Part shown: positions 1 to 7,969 of the stretch, piece by piece | How the letters are laid out: the number at the start of each line of letters is the position of its first letter | How positions within the stretch are numbered: the stretch's first letter is position 1 | Assembly (NCBI GenBank): GCA_027487515.1 | Contig: JAIYDL010000005.1 | Location: 1 to 64,000, forward strand | Direction of reading: 5' to 3' | Origin: Pseudomonadota bacterium | GTDB lineage: Bacteria; Bdellovibrionota; Bacteriovoracia; Bacteriovoracales; Bacteriovoracaceae | Length of the DNA stretch: 64,000 nucleotides | The notes under the pieces: generated by a model | Told to the model about the DNA's origin: nothing | Databases searched by the model: none | Seen by the model: only the letters and a program-made list of their open reading frames with translations | Position numbers and translations under genes: made by a program

Positions 1-244
1 CCAAAAGGATCAAGAAGCCGTCTTCCTTATACTCCGAAGAGTACTTAATCTTACGGAAGACTAGGCAATTGAACGGGTTCCTTTCTCATCTCATCTTGAC
101 ACCCCGAAAGGCATCAAAAATTTATTTCGTTATTAAGTTGTCAAAGAGCTTAGCGTTTTATCAGGCTGGTTCTGATTCGTCTAGATTTTTTATCTAGAAT
201 TATCAGAGCCGGTTTTTACTTTCTCAAAAGCATTTTGAAAAAGT
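1..244 (-). other. spacer between tRNA-Ala and a presumed 23S rRNA, with boxA-like site
   Basis: No coding region is seen. On the minus strand the stretch downstream of tRNA-Ala carries GCTCTTTGACAAC (137-149), which closely matches the boxA antitermination element found in rRNA leaders and 16S-23S spacers. A hairpin TCTAGAT/ATCTAGA (180-198) precedes it and a stem GTCTTCC/GGAAGAC (20-26 with 55-61) follows. The 23S gene itself would lie left of position 1 and is not seen; its presence is inferred from the boxA and the tRNA. Confidence 0.5.
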
Positions 245-320
245 TGGTGGAGATGACAGGGATCGAACCTGCGACCCGTAGCTTGCAAAGCTACTGCTCT
301 CCCAGCTGAGCTACACCCCC
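245..320 (-). tRNA. tRNA-Ala (anticodon TGC)
   Basis: The minus strand gives a full cloverleaf. The acceptor stem GGGGGTG pairs with CATCTCC (two G-T pairs), the D arm contains AGCTCAGCTGGGAGAGC, the anticodon loop is CTTTGCAAG with anticodon TGC, and the T loop has GGTTCGATCCC. The 3' ACCA is encoded. In many bacteria this tRNA sits in the 16S-23S spacer. Here a boxA-like site follows it, but no 16S gene precedes it. Confidence 0.97.
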
Positions 321-344
321 ACTTCGATAAAATCGCGAGATGTC

Positions 345-374
345 AATTTAGAGGAAACCGCTCTCGTATGTCAA
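345..374 (-). promoter_or_regulatory. sigma-70-type promoter for the tRNA-Ala unit
   Basis: On the minus strand, a consensus -35 TTGACA (374-369) is followed after 18 nt by TAAATT (350-345). That would start transcription near 338, about 18 nt before the tRNA. A second TTGACA overlaps the -10 box (346-341). This suggests that tRNA-Ala heads its own transcription unit. Confidence 0.6.
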
Positions 375-982
375 TGATGAAATTCATTAATGGAACTGAT
401 TTTTTTGCTTAAGAAGCGATCAGTTATTCTTAGGAAAATGAATTCTGCACCTTGATGGATGCTATCCCTCCTCGAGAGCTTACGCGAGAAGGTGGATTAT
501 CCCTGATTGGTATTAAGTCGAGAGAGTGAATTGTATATGGAGGTAAAATGCATTCTTGATAATTGAGGTTAATTATTGGCCGGCACATAGGGTCCAAATA
601 GTCGTTACTATCTCTCCTGTGCAGTCTTTAAATCGCTGATTGGAATTTTTCTGTGGAGTTTTACGAGAGGTATTTTGCAAGACGAAACGGGCTTGAATGT
701 ATGCATCGTCTTTTACTAATCCTGACTCTTCCTCAAGATCTCTAGCCTTGACCTTTTTATAAAGCTACTGGCAAGAGGAACACACGTAATGAGCGGCTTT
801 TATAAAAATCCCCGACAAAGAAAATGCTTGAGCTGATGCGTAACGCGTTTACAAGATCCATACTAATCGCAAAGAGACCTCTGCTGGAGCACTCATTTGA
901 GCAGATAGTTCCGGAGGTAGAGGAAGCCGAGGGATTGGACCTAGTTCGGTTACGAAGAAGAAAAGGCAGTTTCTGAACAGAA
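375..982. other. intergenic stretch without a recognisable gene
   Basis: About 600 bases between the tRNA promoter and the end of the cytochrome operon. No 16S rRNA sequence, ribosome-binding site or convincing coding frame was seen. One minus-strand frame of 85 codons (757-1014) is serine-rich, has no family resemblance and runs through the 983-1018 hairpin, so I do not call it. Confidence 0.6.
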
Positions 983-1018
983 CTAGATGAGACTATCTTG
1001 AAGGATAGTCTCATCTAG
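983..1018 (-). terminator. 15-bp perfect hairpin after the cytochrome operon
   Basis: CTAGATGAGACTATC (983-997), a 6-nt loop, and the exact complement (1004-1018). It lies about 33 bases past the stop codon of the octaheme cytochrome gene. Neither side has a clear T-run, so it may act as a 3'-end-stabilising or factor-aided terminator rather than a classic intrinsic one. Confidence 0.6.
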
Positions 1019-1050
1019 AGAATCAAATCTTAGAGCGGTTGCAAGATAAT

Positions 1051-3900
1051 TTACAGGTTTTTTGAGAAAGGAACTGGCGATTTATCATAGCCAAACTCCT
1101 GCACCCACTTCCTAATCGCCCGAATCTGACGTTTAGGATCATTGTCCAAGACACCTTCAACCGCAGGAATCAGATTCCCGCTGCCGTCGTCCCAGTATGC
1201 TGGCATGCTCGTATAAGGGATAAACGACTGAGGATTTGCGATCCAGGCTTCCATCCATTCTGTACGTAGACGGTTCTTCGCATAGTGAAGGTTAGGAGCC
1301 TGAGGAGCATCGTTTGTGAATCCCAGAGAATGGCATGATGTACAGGCCAGTTCATTCCAAATCTTCTGAGCTGCCTCTCGTTCTCCTGGTTCCCACTCAA
1401 TCTTGACCGGTGCTTCGTACGTCGGCTGGTTCGAGCCTCCCTGGAATCCAGTGACGAGCTTATTTAGCTCTTCATGGGAGAACGGGTAGGAAGGCATCCT
1501 TACGTTAACGTAAGGACGGATAGGATGCACATTCTGAAGGAAGTCATAGATCCAGTCAGTCTTCACACGCCATCCTTCTTTTGTGAGATAAGGAGGACCG
1601 TAGTTCTGGTCTTCAAAAGCTTTGGATAGGTTTCCACCAATGCCGTCGATCTGGTGACAGCCGTAGCAGTTATATTTGTTGGCGACTTTCATTCCGTCGT
1701 AGTACTGCTTCTCACCCGCCGTAAGACGTTTCTGACCTTGGAGTGGAATCTTATCTGAAACCAAGCCTAGAATGACTCCGACGATCGATTCAATTTCTTC
1801 GTCTTTAAGGTAGAAATTAGGCATCTTGTTCAGGTCTTTGAAAGGTTTCGGTACACCGATGTCCCAGATGCTTGGCTGTTTCAAGTGTTGGGTCAGCCAT
1901 CCCTGTCGGGTGTGAGGAACTTGCTTCTGTTGACCAAAACCGAACTGCTCCACGGGCTTTGACCCCTCCTTGGATAGTTCTGGTCCGATCTGAGGCAGAT
2001 CTCCCTCGAAACCATGGATCTCGTGGCAAGAATAGCAAGCATACTTGTTGATCGAGCGCTTCGCGAGCTCCGTGGTGCGTTCCTCGTCACTCATTCTTTC
2101 GAGCTTGGCCTGAGCTGCTTTGACAGTTTCGAAGGCAGAGAAGTAATCCGTCACAAGAATCTCATCTCGGATTTTTTTATCGAGGGCCGGGAAGGTAAGC
2201 TCCTCGAACTGCTTGTTGCGTGAAGCGAGTAAGTAGGCGGCCATGTCGTTGGCTTCTTTGTCTGAGAGACGGAAAGAAGGCATGATCGAAGTCGGGTCGT
2301 AGTGGTTTGGTTGTTTCAACCATGACACAAGCCAATCTGGGTCCACCTTAGAGCCAAGATTCACAAGGTAAGGACCCTTGCGCTGACCGACAGCGTTCCA
2401 CTTATCATCAATACCTTCGATCTGGTGACAACCAACGCAGCCGACTGTCTCCATGAGGGCCTTACCATTTTCGGCGCTTCCGCCTACGTACTTGGCAAAA
2501 GGCTTGTACTCTTGCGAAGTCTTAATGATGTAGTCAGAGATGGCCCTGACCTCGGCGATGTTCTTCTTCTTGAACTCAGGCTTTGAATTATTCGCCTGTT
2601 CGAAGTAGTGAGGCATGCGAGAGCGTGGGTTGAAAGCGAACGGTGACCAGATCCAGTTTCGGATCCACTCCGTGGTTTTAACCTTCGACGAAATCTTGTA
2701 GAGACTTGGCCCTGGCTTATTTGCATTGAGATGCTGCCAGCCTTCAATCTTGTGGCATCCGTAGCAACCATAGTTCTCGATGATCTGGCGGCCTTTGTTA
2801 AGCTTGTCTGCCATCGGAAGTCGCTCTTGATCCTTGTGGCACTTCATACACATCCCTTCGGTGTGCTGAAGCGGGATCATCGGCTGAGGGACTTTATGTG
2901 GTTCGTGCCAATGGTATTTTTCCTTCCATTCCTTCTCTTGTTCCTTATTCTGAGGAATGTGGGCAGGAGAATTAAAGTCGTTAACCCGGTCACCGACGCC
3001 TCCGTGACATGACGTACAACCGAAGTCCTTGGCAGGGTGTGCTGAGTTAACCCCTACGGCGAGAGATTCAACTTTAGGGTGGGTCTTGTAAGGGTTGGCT
3101 TGATCTTCATACCCAGGGCGGTCGATGAAAACGTGGCAGGTTGTACAGCGATCAATCTTAGGAACCTGTTGGAAATAGAAATCATTCGTCGCGTTCGCAA
3201 CTACGTACTGGCGGATCTTAATGGTGGGGTCGAGGAAGTCAATGAAAGGAGCATTTCTCAAGGCCCAAACGGGAGACTTCTCAGTCCCTGCCATCGCTTG
3301 AAGCATCCGTTCTTTGTCTCCGACGAGGCTCTTGAGTTCCTTCTCCGCAGAGGTCTTGTCGGCCATGATCACCTTAAGCTCTTCTTGCGCATTGAGTTCG
3401 GCGGCCTGGAGAGCTTTTAGGTTATCCTTGCCTTCCATTTCCTTCTTTTTAAACTGATCGAATGTGACCTTGAGCTTCTTGGCGTCAGCGGGATGATTTT
3501 CCATCATCGCATGCTCGTACTTAAACTGATATTCTGAGGCCTGCGAACCGTTAACTCCGTTAACCATGTTCTGCACGTAGATCTGCCGCTGGATTTCGGC
3601 GATGCGAGTGTTGATCTCAGTAATCTTCTTGTCCTGGGACTCGACGCCTTTTTCGGCGCTCGAGATCTTTTGCTTAATTTCTTTTAACTTGTTGCCATCC
3701 ATGGACCCGTCGATCTCACGGATTTTTTCCTGGATCTTCTGCTTTTCGATGTCCAGTGCCTTAATCTGCACGGCTTTCCAAGGACGGATGTAGTCGTCGA
3801 AGACCATCCAGATTACTACGAGTAGGAAGACCACTGAGACGAGGGCAAAGATCTTGTTCAGAACTTTGGTGTCGTATGCCATTCCGGGTTCACGTTTCAT
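1051..3900 (-). CDS. membrane-anchored octaheme c-type cytochrome of a bc-type complex
   Basis: This 949-residue protein probably passes electrons from the bc complex to periplasmic acceptors. It has one N-terminal membrane segment (about 14-34), a long charged coiled coil (about 40-210) and eight CxxCH heme sites: CTTCH ~253, CTSCH ~296, CMKCH ~350, CYGCH ~379, CVGCH ~488, CYSCH ~622, CYGCH ~747 and CTSCH ~854. The last five sit in class-I cytochrome c-like modules, each followed by a probable distal Met (RMPHY, IMPSF, KMPNF, RMPSY, SMPAY). It is the last gene of the operon, 24 bases after the subunit-IV gene. It takes the place of the usual cytochrome c1. The acceptor is unknown. Confidence 0.85.
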   Translation of the reverse strand: MKREPGMAYDTKVLNKIFALVSVVFLLVVIWMVFDDYIRPWKAVQIKALDIEKQKIQEKIREIDGSMDGNKLKEIKQKISSAEKGVESQDKKITEINTRIAEIQRQIYVQNMVNGVNGSQASEYQFKYEHAMMENHPADAKKLKVTFDQFKKKEMEGKDNLKALQAAELNAQEELKVIMADKTSAEKELKSLVGDKERMLQAMAGTEKSPVWALRNAPFIDFLDPTIKIRQYVVANATNDFYFQQVPKIDRCTTCHVFIDRPGYEDQANPYKTHPKVESLAVGVNSAHPAKDFGCTSCHGGVGDRVNDFNSPAHIPQNKEQEKEWKEKYHWHEPHKVPQPMIPLQHTEGMCMKCHKDQERLPMADKLNKGRQIIENYGCYGCHKIEGWQHLNANKPGPSLYKISSKVKTTEWIRNWIWSPFAFNPRSRMPHYFEQANNSKPEFKKKNIAEVRAISDYIIKTSQEYKPFAKYVGGSAENGKALMETVGCVGCHQIEGIDDKWNAVGQRKGPYLVNLGSKVDPDWLVSWLKQPNHYDPTSIMPSFRLSDKEANDMAAYLLASRNKQFEELTFPALDKKIRDEILVTDYFSAFETVKAAQAKLERMSDEERTTELAKRSINKYACYSCHEIHGFEGDLPQIGPELSKEGSKPVEQFGFGQQKQVPHTRQGWLTQHLKQPSIWDIGVPKPFKDLNKMPNFYLKDEEIESIVGVILGLVSDKIPLQGQKRLTAGEKQYYDGMKVANKYNCYGCHQIDGIGGNLSKAFEDQNYGPPYLTKEGWRVKTDWIYDFLQNVHPIRPYVNVRMPSYPFSHEELNKLVTGFQGGSNQPTYEAPVKIEWEPGEREAAQKIWNELACTSCHSLGFTNDAPQAPNLHYAKNRLRTEWMEAWIANPQSFIPYTSMPAYWDDGSGNLIPAVEGVLDNDPKRQIRAIRKWVQEFGYDKSPVPFSKNL

Positions 3901-3924
3901 TTATCGCTGCCTTATGAAAAACGA

Positions 3925-5001
3925 TTAAAGGTTAAGTTCAAATTCCGGCATTGCCAGGATGTATTTCAGGTTAATGAACCAACGCAAATACATCTTAATA
4001 GGAAGGCTCATCATCCCGAGGACAAGGAAGATCATGATGTAGTAGCGGACTGCGCCCATTCGGTCGATGTAGTTCTTACCCCACTTCTTCATGATCAGGG
4101 GTAGCAGTCCAAAGAGGTATCCAAAGACGACGATGAGTCCGAAAATCTCCCGGACCAAGATGTTCTTAGGGAGGCTCGTATTAAACAACTTTATCCACAT
4201 GATCTCTGAGAGGTTGATGTTGTTTTCTGCCACGACCTTGTGCGCATCCCAGTATTCGAAAGGACCGTAGAACGTCCAGTTAGGTCCGCGGAGGAAAGTG
4301 CCGACCTGGATCAAAAAAATCCAAAGGACAAGCCACCCGAAAAGAAAACTGGCGATGGCGAATTTTCTCTCCTTGAAGGTGTAGTAACCGTTTCCTTTGG
4401 GGTTCACGTCAAGGAAAGGGATTGCGATGAGGCCCACAACGATCAGACCAGGTAGCACCACCCCTGCCATCCATGGGTCGAAATACACAAGCATTTCTTG
4501 AAGGCCCAGGAAGTACCACGGGGCTTTAGCAGGGTTCGGAGCCCAAGTTGGGTTGGCGGGTTCTTCCAAGGGAGCCTTGAAGAAGATTGCCCAAACGATC
4601 AAGAAAACCGTACAGAGGATGCCGCAGAAAAGCTCGGTGTAAACGAGGTTTGGCCAAGCCCATACCTTCTCTCGGTTCTCGGGAGAGCCTTCGATCGGTT
4701 GCTCGCCCCGAGCGATCCGAAGATCGTTCTGGTGACCTTTGTAAAGTGCGAACCAGGTCGACCAGAAGACGAGACCATTAAGAATGATGATAGGGATATT
4801 GTCCGGCAGTGAAATGACAGAGAAGAAAACCGGGTCAGTCACCATCCACCCGAACACGACAAGAACGAATACCAACAGGCCCAAGCCAAACTTTTTCGTA
4901 CCGACGATGTCGATTCGTTTCAGACTGAGCAAGAACAGCACGATGAACGCCGTGAAAGAGTAGAGAGGAGAGGAGAGGTAGTTGATCGCTTCCTTAATCA
5001 T
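3925..5001 (-). CDS. cytochrome bc complex, subunit-IV-like C-terminal half of cytochrome b, extended
   Basis: This 358-residue integral membrane protein corresponds to the C-terminal half of cytochrome b, which forms part of the quinol-oxidising site. The conserved ef-loop motif reads PAKAPWYF, so the usual PEWY or PDWY appears as APWY, a variant I associate with low-potential menaquinol complexes (inference). The remainder contains roughly seven hydrophobic segments, more than the three of chloroplast subunit IV. It follows the b6-type gene by 15 bases and precedes the octaheme cytochrome, so the three were probably co-evolved partners. Confidence 0.8.
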   Translation of the reverse strand: MIKEAINYLSSPLYSFTAFIVLFLLSLKRIDIVGTKKFGLGLLVFVLVVFGWMVTDPVFFSVISLPDNIPIIILNGLVFWSTWFALYKGHQNDLRIARGEQPIEGSPENREKVWAWPNLVYTELFCGILCTVFLIVWAIFFKAPLEEPANPTWAPNPAKAPWYFLGLQEMLVYFDPWMAGVVLPGLIVVGLIAIPFLDVNPKGNGYYTFKERKFAIASFLFGWLVLWIFLIQVGTFLRGPNWTFYGPFEYWDAHKVVAENNINLSEIMWIKLFNTSLPKNILVREIFGLIVVFGYLFGLLPLIMKKWGKNYIDRMGAVRYYIMIFLVLGMMSLPIKMYLRWFINLKYILAMPEFELNL

Positions 5002-5016
5002 ATGTGTCCTAGTCGA

Positions 5017-5796
5017 TTAGAGTGGGGCCGAAATTCCACCGTCTTTCCGAACACGCCAGAAGTGGACGGCAATGAGGACGGCCACAACCAGAGGAATGAA
5101 GACACAGTGGAGAATGTAGAAACGGAGAAGCGCGGCTTCGCCGACGAAGCGACCGCCGAGCAACTGAAAGCGCACGTCGTTCTTGTCAGAAACCATGACG
5201 AAGTCTCCGATCCTGGCGAGGGCCGCTCCAGGACCGCCGTGTCCGGCAAAGGGGGTGGCTTTGGCCATGTTAGATCCCACGGTGATCGCCCAAATTGCTA
5301 GCTGATCCCATGGAAGGAGGTAGCCTGTGAAGGAAAGGAGCATGGTGAGAATGAGTAGCACCACGCCCACACCCCAGTTAAACTCTCGAGGTGGTTTATA
5401 AGATCCGGTCATGAACACTCGGAACATGTGGATCCACACGGTGATCACCATTAAGTGGGCACCCCAGCGGTGAAGCTCTCGCATGATCCCGAGAGGAACG
5501 TGCTCGCGTAACCCGATGATGTCGGTGAAGGCATACTCTGCGGTTGGTCGGTAGTAAAACATCAGGAGAACACCGGTTACGGTTAGGGCGAGGAACACGA
5601 AAAACGTCAGCCCTCCCATGCACCAAGTGTACCCAAGCTCGACTCCGGACTTCTTGAGTTTGATTGGGTGAAGATGAAGGAAGACGTTGCCAGCGATGAC
5701 CGCTGCACGGTTACGAGCATTGTTCGGTGGCCCGTGGCGGAAGATAGCTTTCCAGACTTGGGTGTTAGCGACTTTCTTTGCAAAACCTTCAGACAT
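5017..5796 (-). CDS. cytochrome b6-type subunit of a quinol:cytochrome c oxidoreductase
   Basis: This 259-residue protein has four membrane helices and binds two b hemes. The bis-His ligand pairs are visible: H109/H123 (13 between) and H230/H245 (14 between). That second spacing is typical of b6, not mitochondrial cytochrome b. The C-terminus [10 protein letters not shown] matches the b6 ending. Cys59 in TWCMGG aligns with the b6 cysteine that covalently holds the extra heme cn/ci, so a third heme is likely. It is split from its C-terminal half, which the next gene encodes. It starts 17 bases after the Rieske stop. Confidence 0.88.
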   Translation of the reverse strand: MSEGFAKKVANTQVWKAIFRHGPPNNARNRAAVIAGNVFLHLHPIKLKKSGVELGYTWCMGGLTFFVFLALTVTGVLLMFYYRPTAEYAFTDIIGLREHVPLGIMRELHRWGAHLMVITVWIHMFRVFMTGSYKPPREFNWGVGVVLLILTMLLSFTGYLLPWDQLAIWAITVGSNMAKATPFAGHGGPGAALARIGDFVMVSDKNDVRFQLLGGRFVGEAALLRFYILHCVFIPLVVAVLIAVHFWRVRKDGGISAPL

Positions 5797-5812
5797 ATTT
5801 TTCCTCTAGAGA

Positions 5813-6316
5813 TTAAACTTCTATGTAGGCACCATCGATGTTCCATTCACCTTTTTCGTAACGGAACACTTTTGTTTTATCGACGATAATTTTCCCCTCA
5901 GGGTTGAGAGAAATCTTGTAGCGCTCGAGTGGTCGTGGAGCTGGGCCTTCGAAGTTGATGCCATTCGGGTAGTAGCCTGAACCATGGCACGGGCACTTGA
6001 ATTTGGATTCGGCAGGGAGCCACGTAGGGATGCATCCGAGGTGGGTGCAAATGTTCGACATCGCAACGAGGCGTCCATCCTTTTTGTAGATCCAAACACC
6101 GAAGCCGTTTTTCCATCGCTCATCAACTCCTTCAGGGTAGTCGTCTGGAAAGCCCGCCAAGAAATCCATCGCTGGCTCGAAGACAACGTTCGGGTAAAGG
6201 AAGCGAAAAATCAGGCTCGCAAAACCTGCTGTCGCTGCTCCAAAAGTGATCCAGCCAACGGCGAGGAAGCTGAAAAATTCGCGGCGATTTAAGCTGGTCT
6301 TTGCGTCGTCACTCAT
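5813..6316 (-). CDS. Rieske [2Fe-2S] iron-sulfur protein of the bc complex
   Basis: This 167-residue protein accepts the first electron from quinol. The N-terminus has a twin-arginine motif (NRREFF, about 10-15) and a hydrophobic anchor (17-40), so it is probably exported folded by Tat and kept as a membrane anchor. The cluster-binding boxes are CTHLGC (C90, H92, C95) and CPCHGSGY (C108, C110, H111). The two disulfide cysteines C95 and C110 are both present. It lies immediately upstream of the b6-type subunit in the same operon. Confidence 0.92.
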   Translation of the reverse strand: MSDDAKTSLNRREFFSFLAVGWITFGAATAGFASLIFRFLYPNVVFEPAMDFLAGFPDDYPEGVDERWKNGFGVWIYKKDGRLVAMSNICTHLGCIPTWLPAESKFKCPCHGSGYYPNGINFEGPAPRPLERYKISLNPEGKIIVDKTKVFRYEKGEWNIDGAYIEV

Positions 6317-6409
6317 AAGAGATCTCCGAAAGTTTAAAAATCTAGACCAATCATGTCGGTTCTAGAGAAGTGAGGGCTTTAGAATTTACCACATTATGGG
6401 TGTAAACTT

Positions 6410-7273
6410 TTAATTTTTCAATTCTTTTAGAGTCTGTTTTGCTTTTGTACTGACTCTAATATTTGTGTCATTTTGTTCGACCGTTTGAACCAAGTTTGAC
6501 AGCGCATACCATTTGGACCTTTCCAAATTCTCCAGAACGTTGACCTTTAAGCCTTCCACTTGCGCACCGTTTAACTGCCCGGCCTGCGACGTGTCGTAGC
6601 GCAGGTTCAGAATTTCTTCGAGAACTGGAACGGCGAGGGGATTGCGGGTTTTGGAGAGAACAATTGCTGCAGCATATCGTACTGTGCGATCAGATGAAGC
6701 TAGGTGAATAAGTGCCTTCTCTTCGGTATTTGGCCTATTGTGGGAGGCGATTGCCAGAAGTGCTACTTGCTTTAGACCTGGATCGAGATCTTGGTCCAGG
6801 ATCGCTTCCAATTTATTCCATTTCACGTCGGAGCCCAGCGGCATATTCCCTAGCGAAACAACCGCGTTGAATTTAACCTGAGGATCCTGATCTTCTAGAG
6901 CGGTGTTTAAGACACCGAGTGAGAGCGGGTTCTTCAAACTGCCGAGCGCCAGAACTACAAAATTCCTAGTGCGCGCATCAACAGAATCTGTGTAAACGCG
7001 GGAGAGATTTTCAATGACCCAAGGGATGTCCTCTTTCGGAATCTTTTGACCCGCAAGGAATTTTGAAAGTTCGTAGGCCGCAACCCACCTGTTACCGAAA
7101 GTCTTCGAATTCATCTCTTCAACGAGGTCGCGATGGTTTTTCCCCGTTGAGAGCATCTTTGTCACACCAAAAATGATGACCGCCCCGATGAGCACGATCG
7201 CGATCGGAACAGCAATTCCCGAAAACGGAGAGCTTTCCAGGATTTTTTTGGAAGGTTCAGGTCGTTCGGACAT
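6410..7273 (-). CDS. membrane-anchored HEAT-repeat protein, first gene of the bc operon
   Basis: This 287-residue protein has one membrane helix (about 20-42) followed by a soluble domain of alternating helices. Repeated units such as LGSLKNPLSLGVLNTALEDQ and ILSKTRNPLAVPVLEEIL-type stretches indicate HEAT or PBS-lyase-like repeats. No catalytic residues are evident. It precedes the Rieske gene by 93 bases on the same strand, so a role in assembly or as a scaffold for the bc complex is inferred from position only. The start is supported by AAGGA 5 nt before the ATG. Confidence 0.65.
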   Translation of the reverse strand: MSERPEPSKKILESSPFSGIAVPIAIVLIGAVIIFGVTKMLSTGKNHRDLVEEMNSKTFGNRWVAAYELSKFLAGQKIPKEDIPWVIENLSRVYTDSVDARTRNFVVLALGSLKNPLSLGVLNTALEDQDPQVKFNAVVSLGNMPLGSDVKWNKLEAILDQDLDPGLKQVALLAIASHNRPNTEEKALIHLASSDRTVRYAAAIVLSKTRNPLAVPVLEEILNLRYDTSQAGQLNGAQVEGLKVNVLENLERSKWYALSNLVQTVEQNDTNIRVSTKAKQTLKELKN

Positions 7274-7349
7274 TTGAATTCCTTATAGTAAAAAAATGAG
7301 GTAGATGTAGGTCGGAAGTTAACAAATCGAAATGTAAATTGGAAGTCCC

Positions 7350-7895
7350 ATGGCCTACCTTCTAAGATTTTTATTAGCTCTGATGGTCGTTGGCATCCTG
7401 CTCGTCACGGGAGTTTCATTTGGATGGTTAGACATAACCTTCGGCCACATCCAACTGGCGATCCCGGCCTTCCTCTACGTGATCTTCATCCAAGCCTTCG
7501 TTATGTTCTATTTCATCGGCGTGGCGAGGCTAGTAGAAAACGTTTGGACAGCACTCAATAGTGAGCACAATCTCAAAGAACTTTTCGATGAACCACCGCA
7601 GGACCTAGACCCGTACAAGAAAAAAGTCGCACGCTACGTTCATGAATCTCAGCTCTCTAAACGGCAGACTGTTCCCTGGACGATGCTCATGCTGGTCCTT
7701 GGTACGATTGCGTTTTTGTTAGGTGGTGCGCATGACACCGGACTAGTGTCGAAGGTCGTGCACTCTGGTGTTGCTTTTGGATTTATAGCCGCCATGGTCA
7801 TCGGTTTTGTAAGACAATGGTACTATTTGGGTAAGAGCCACCTTTTGCTGCGGGAGATGAAGTCACTGTTCGGCATCTCTAGAAACTCTATGTAG
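7350..7895 (+). CDS. unknown integral membrane protein, four predicted helices
   Basis: I do not recognise this 181-residue protein. Hydrophobic segments lie at about 4-26, 38-60, 108-127 and 137-155, in two pairs separated by a charged loop (EHNLKELFDEPPQDLDPYKKK) that should be cytoplasmic. It is divergent from the bc-complex operon, with 76 bases between start codons. A respiratory role is possible from that position, but nothing in the sequence proves it. Confidence 0.6.
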   Translation: MAYLLRFLLALMVVGILLVTGVSFGWLDITFGHIQLAIPAFLYVIFIQAFVMFYFIGVARLVENVWTALNSEHNLKELFDEPPQDLDPYKKKVARYVHESQLSKRQTVPWTMLMLVLGTIAFLLGGAHDTGLVSKVVHSGVAFGFIAAMVIGFVRQWYYLGKSHLLLREMKSLFGISRNSM

Positions 7896-7932
7896 CTGTA
7901 ATCCTGCAGCGAGAACCGTTTTTACGTCGACC

Positions 7933-7960
7933 TAAGAGTTGGTTTTCTTTATTCCGATAA
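7933..7960 (+). promoter_or_regulatory. possible sigma-28 (FliA)-type promoter
   Basis: TAAGAGTT, 12 nt, TCCGATAA. The -10 part matches the FliA consensus GCCGATAA at 7 of 8 positions and the -35 part matches at 5 of 8. The expected start site is only a few bases before the ATG at 7970, which would give a nearly leaderless mRNA. That makes the call weak. Confidence 0.3.
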
Positions 7961-7969
7961 GATAGACAA

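Noticed and set aside
757..1014. 85-codon minus-strand reading frame
   Set aside because: Serine-rich, no family resemblance, runs through the 15-bp hairpin, and has no ribosome-binding site.
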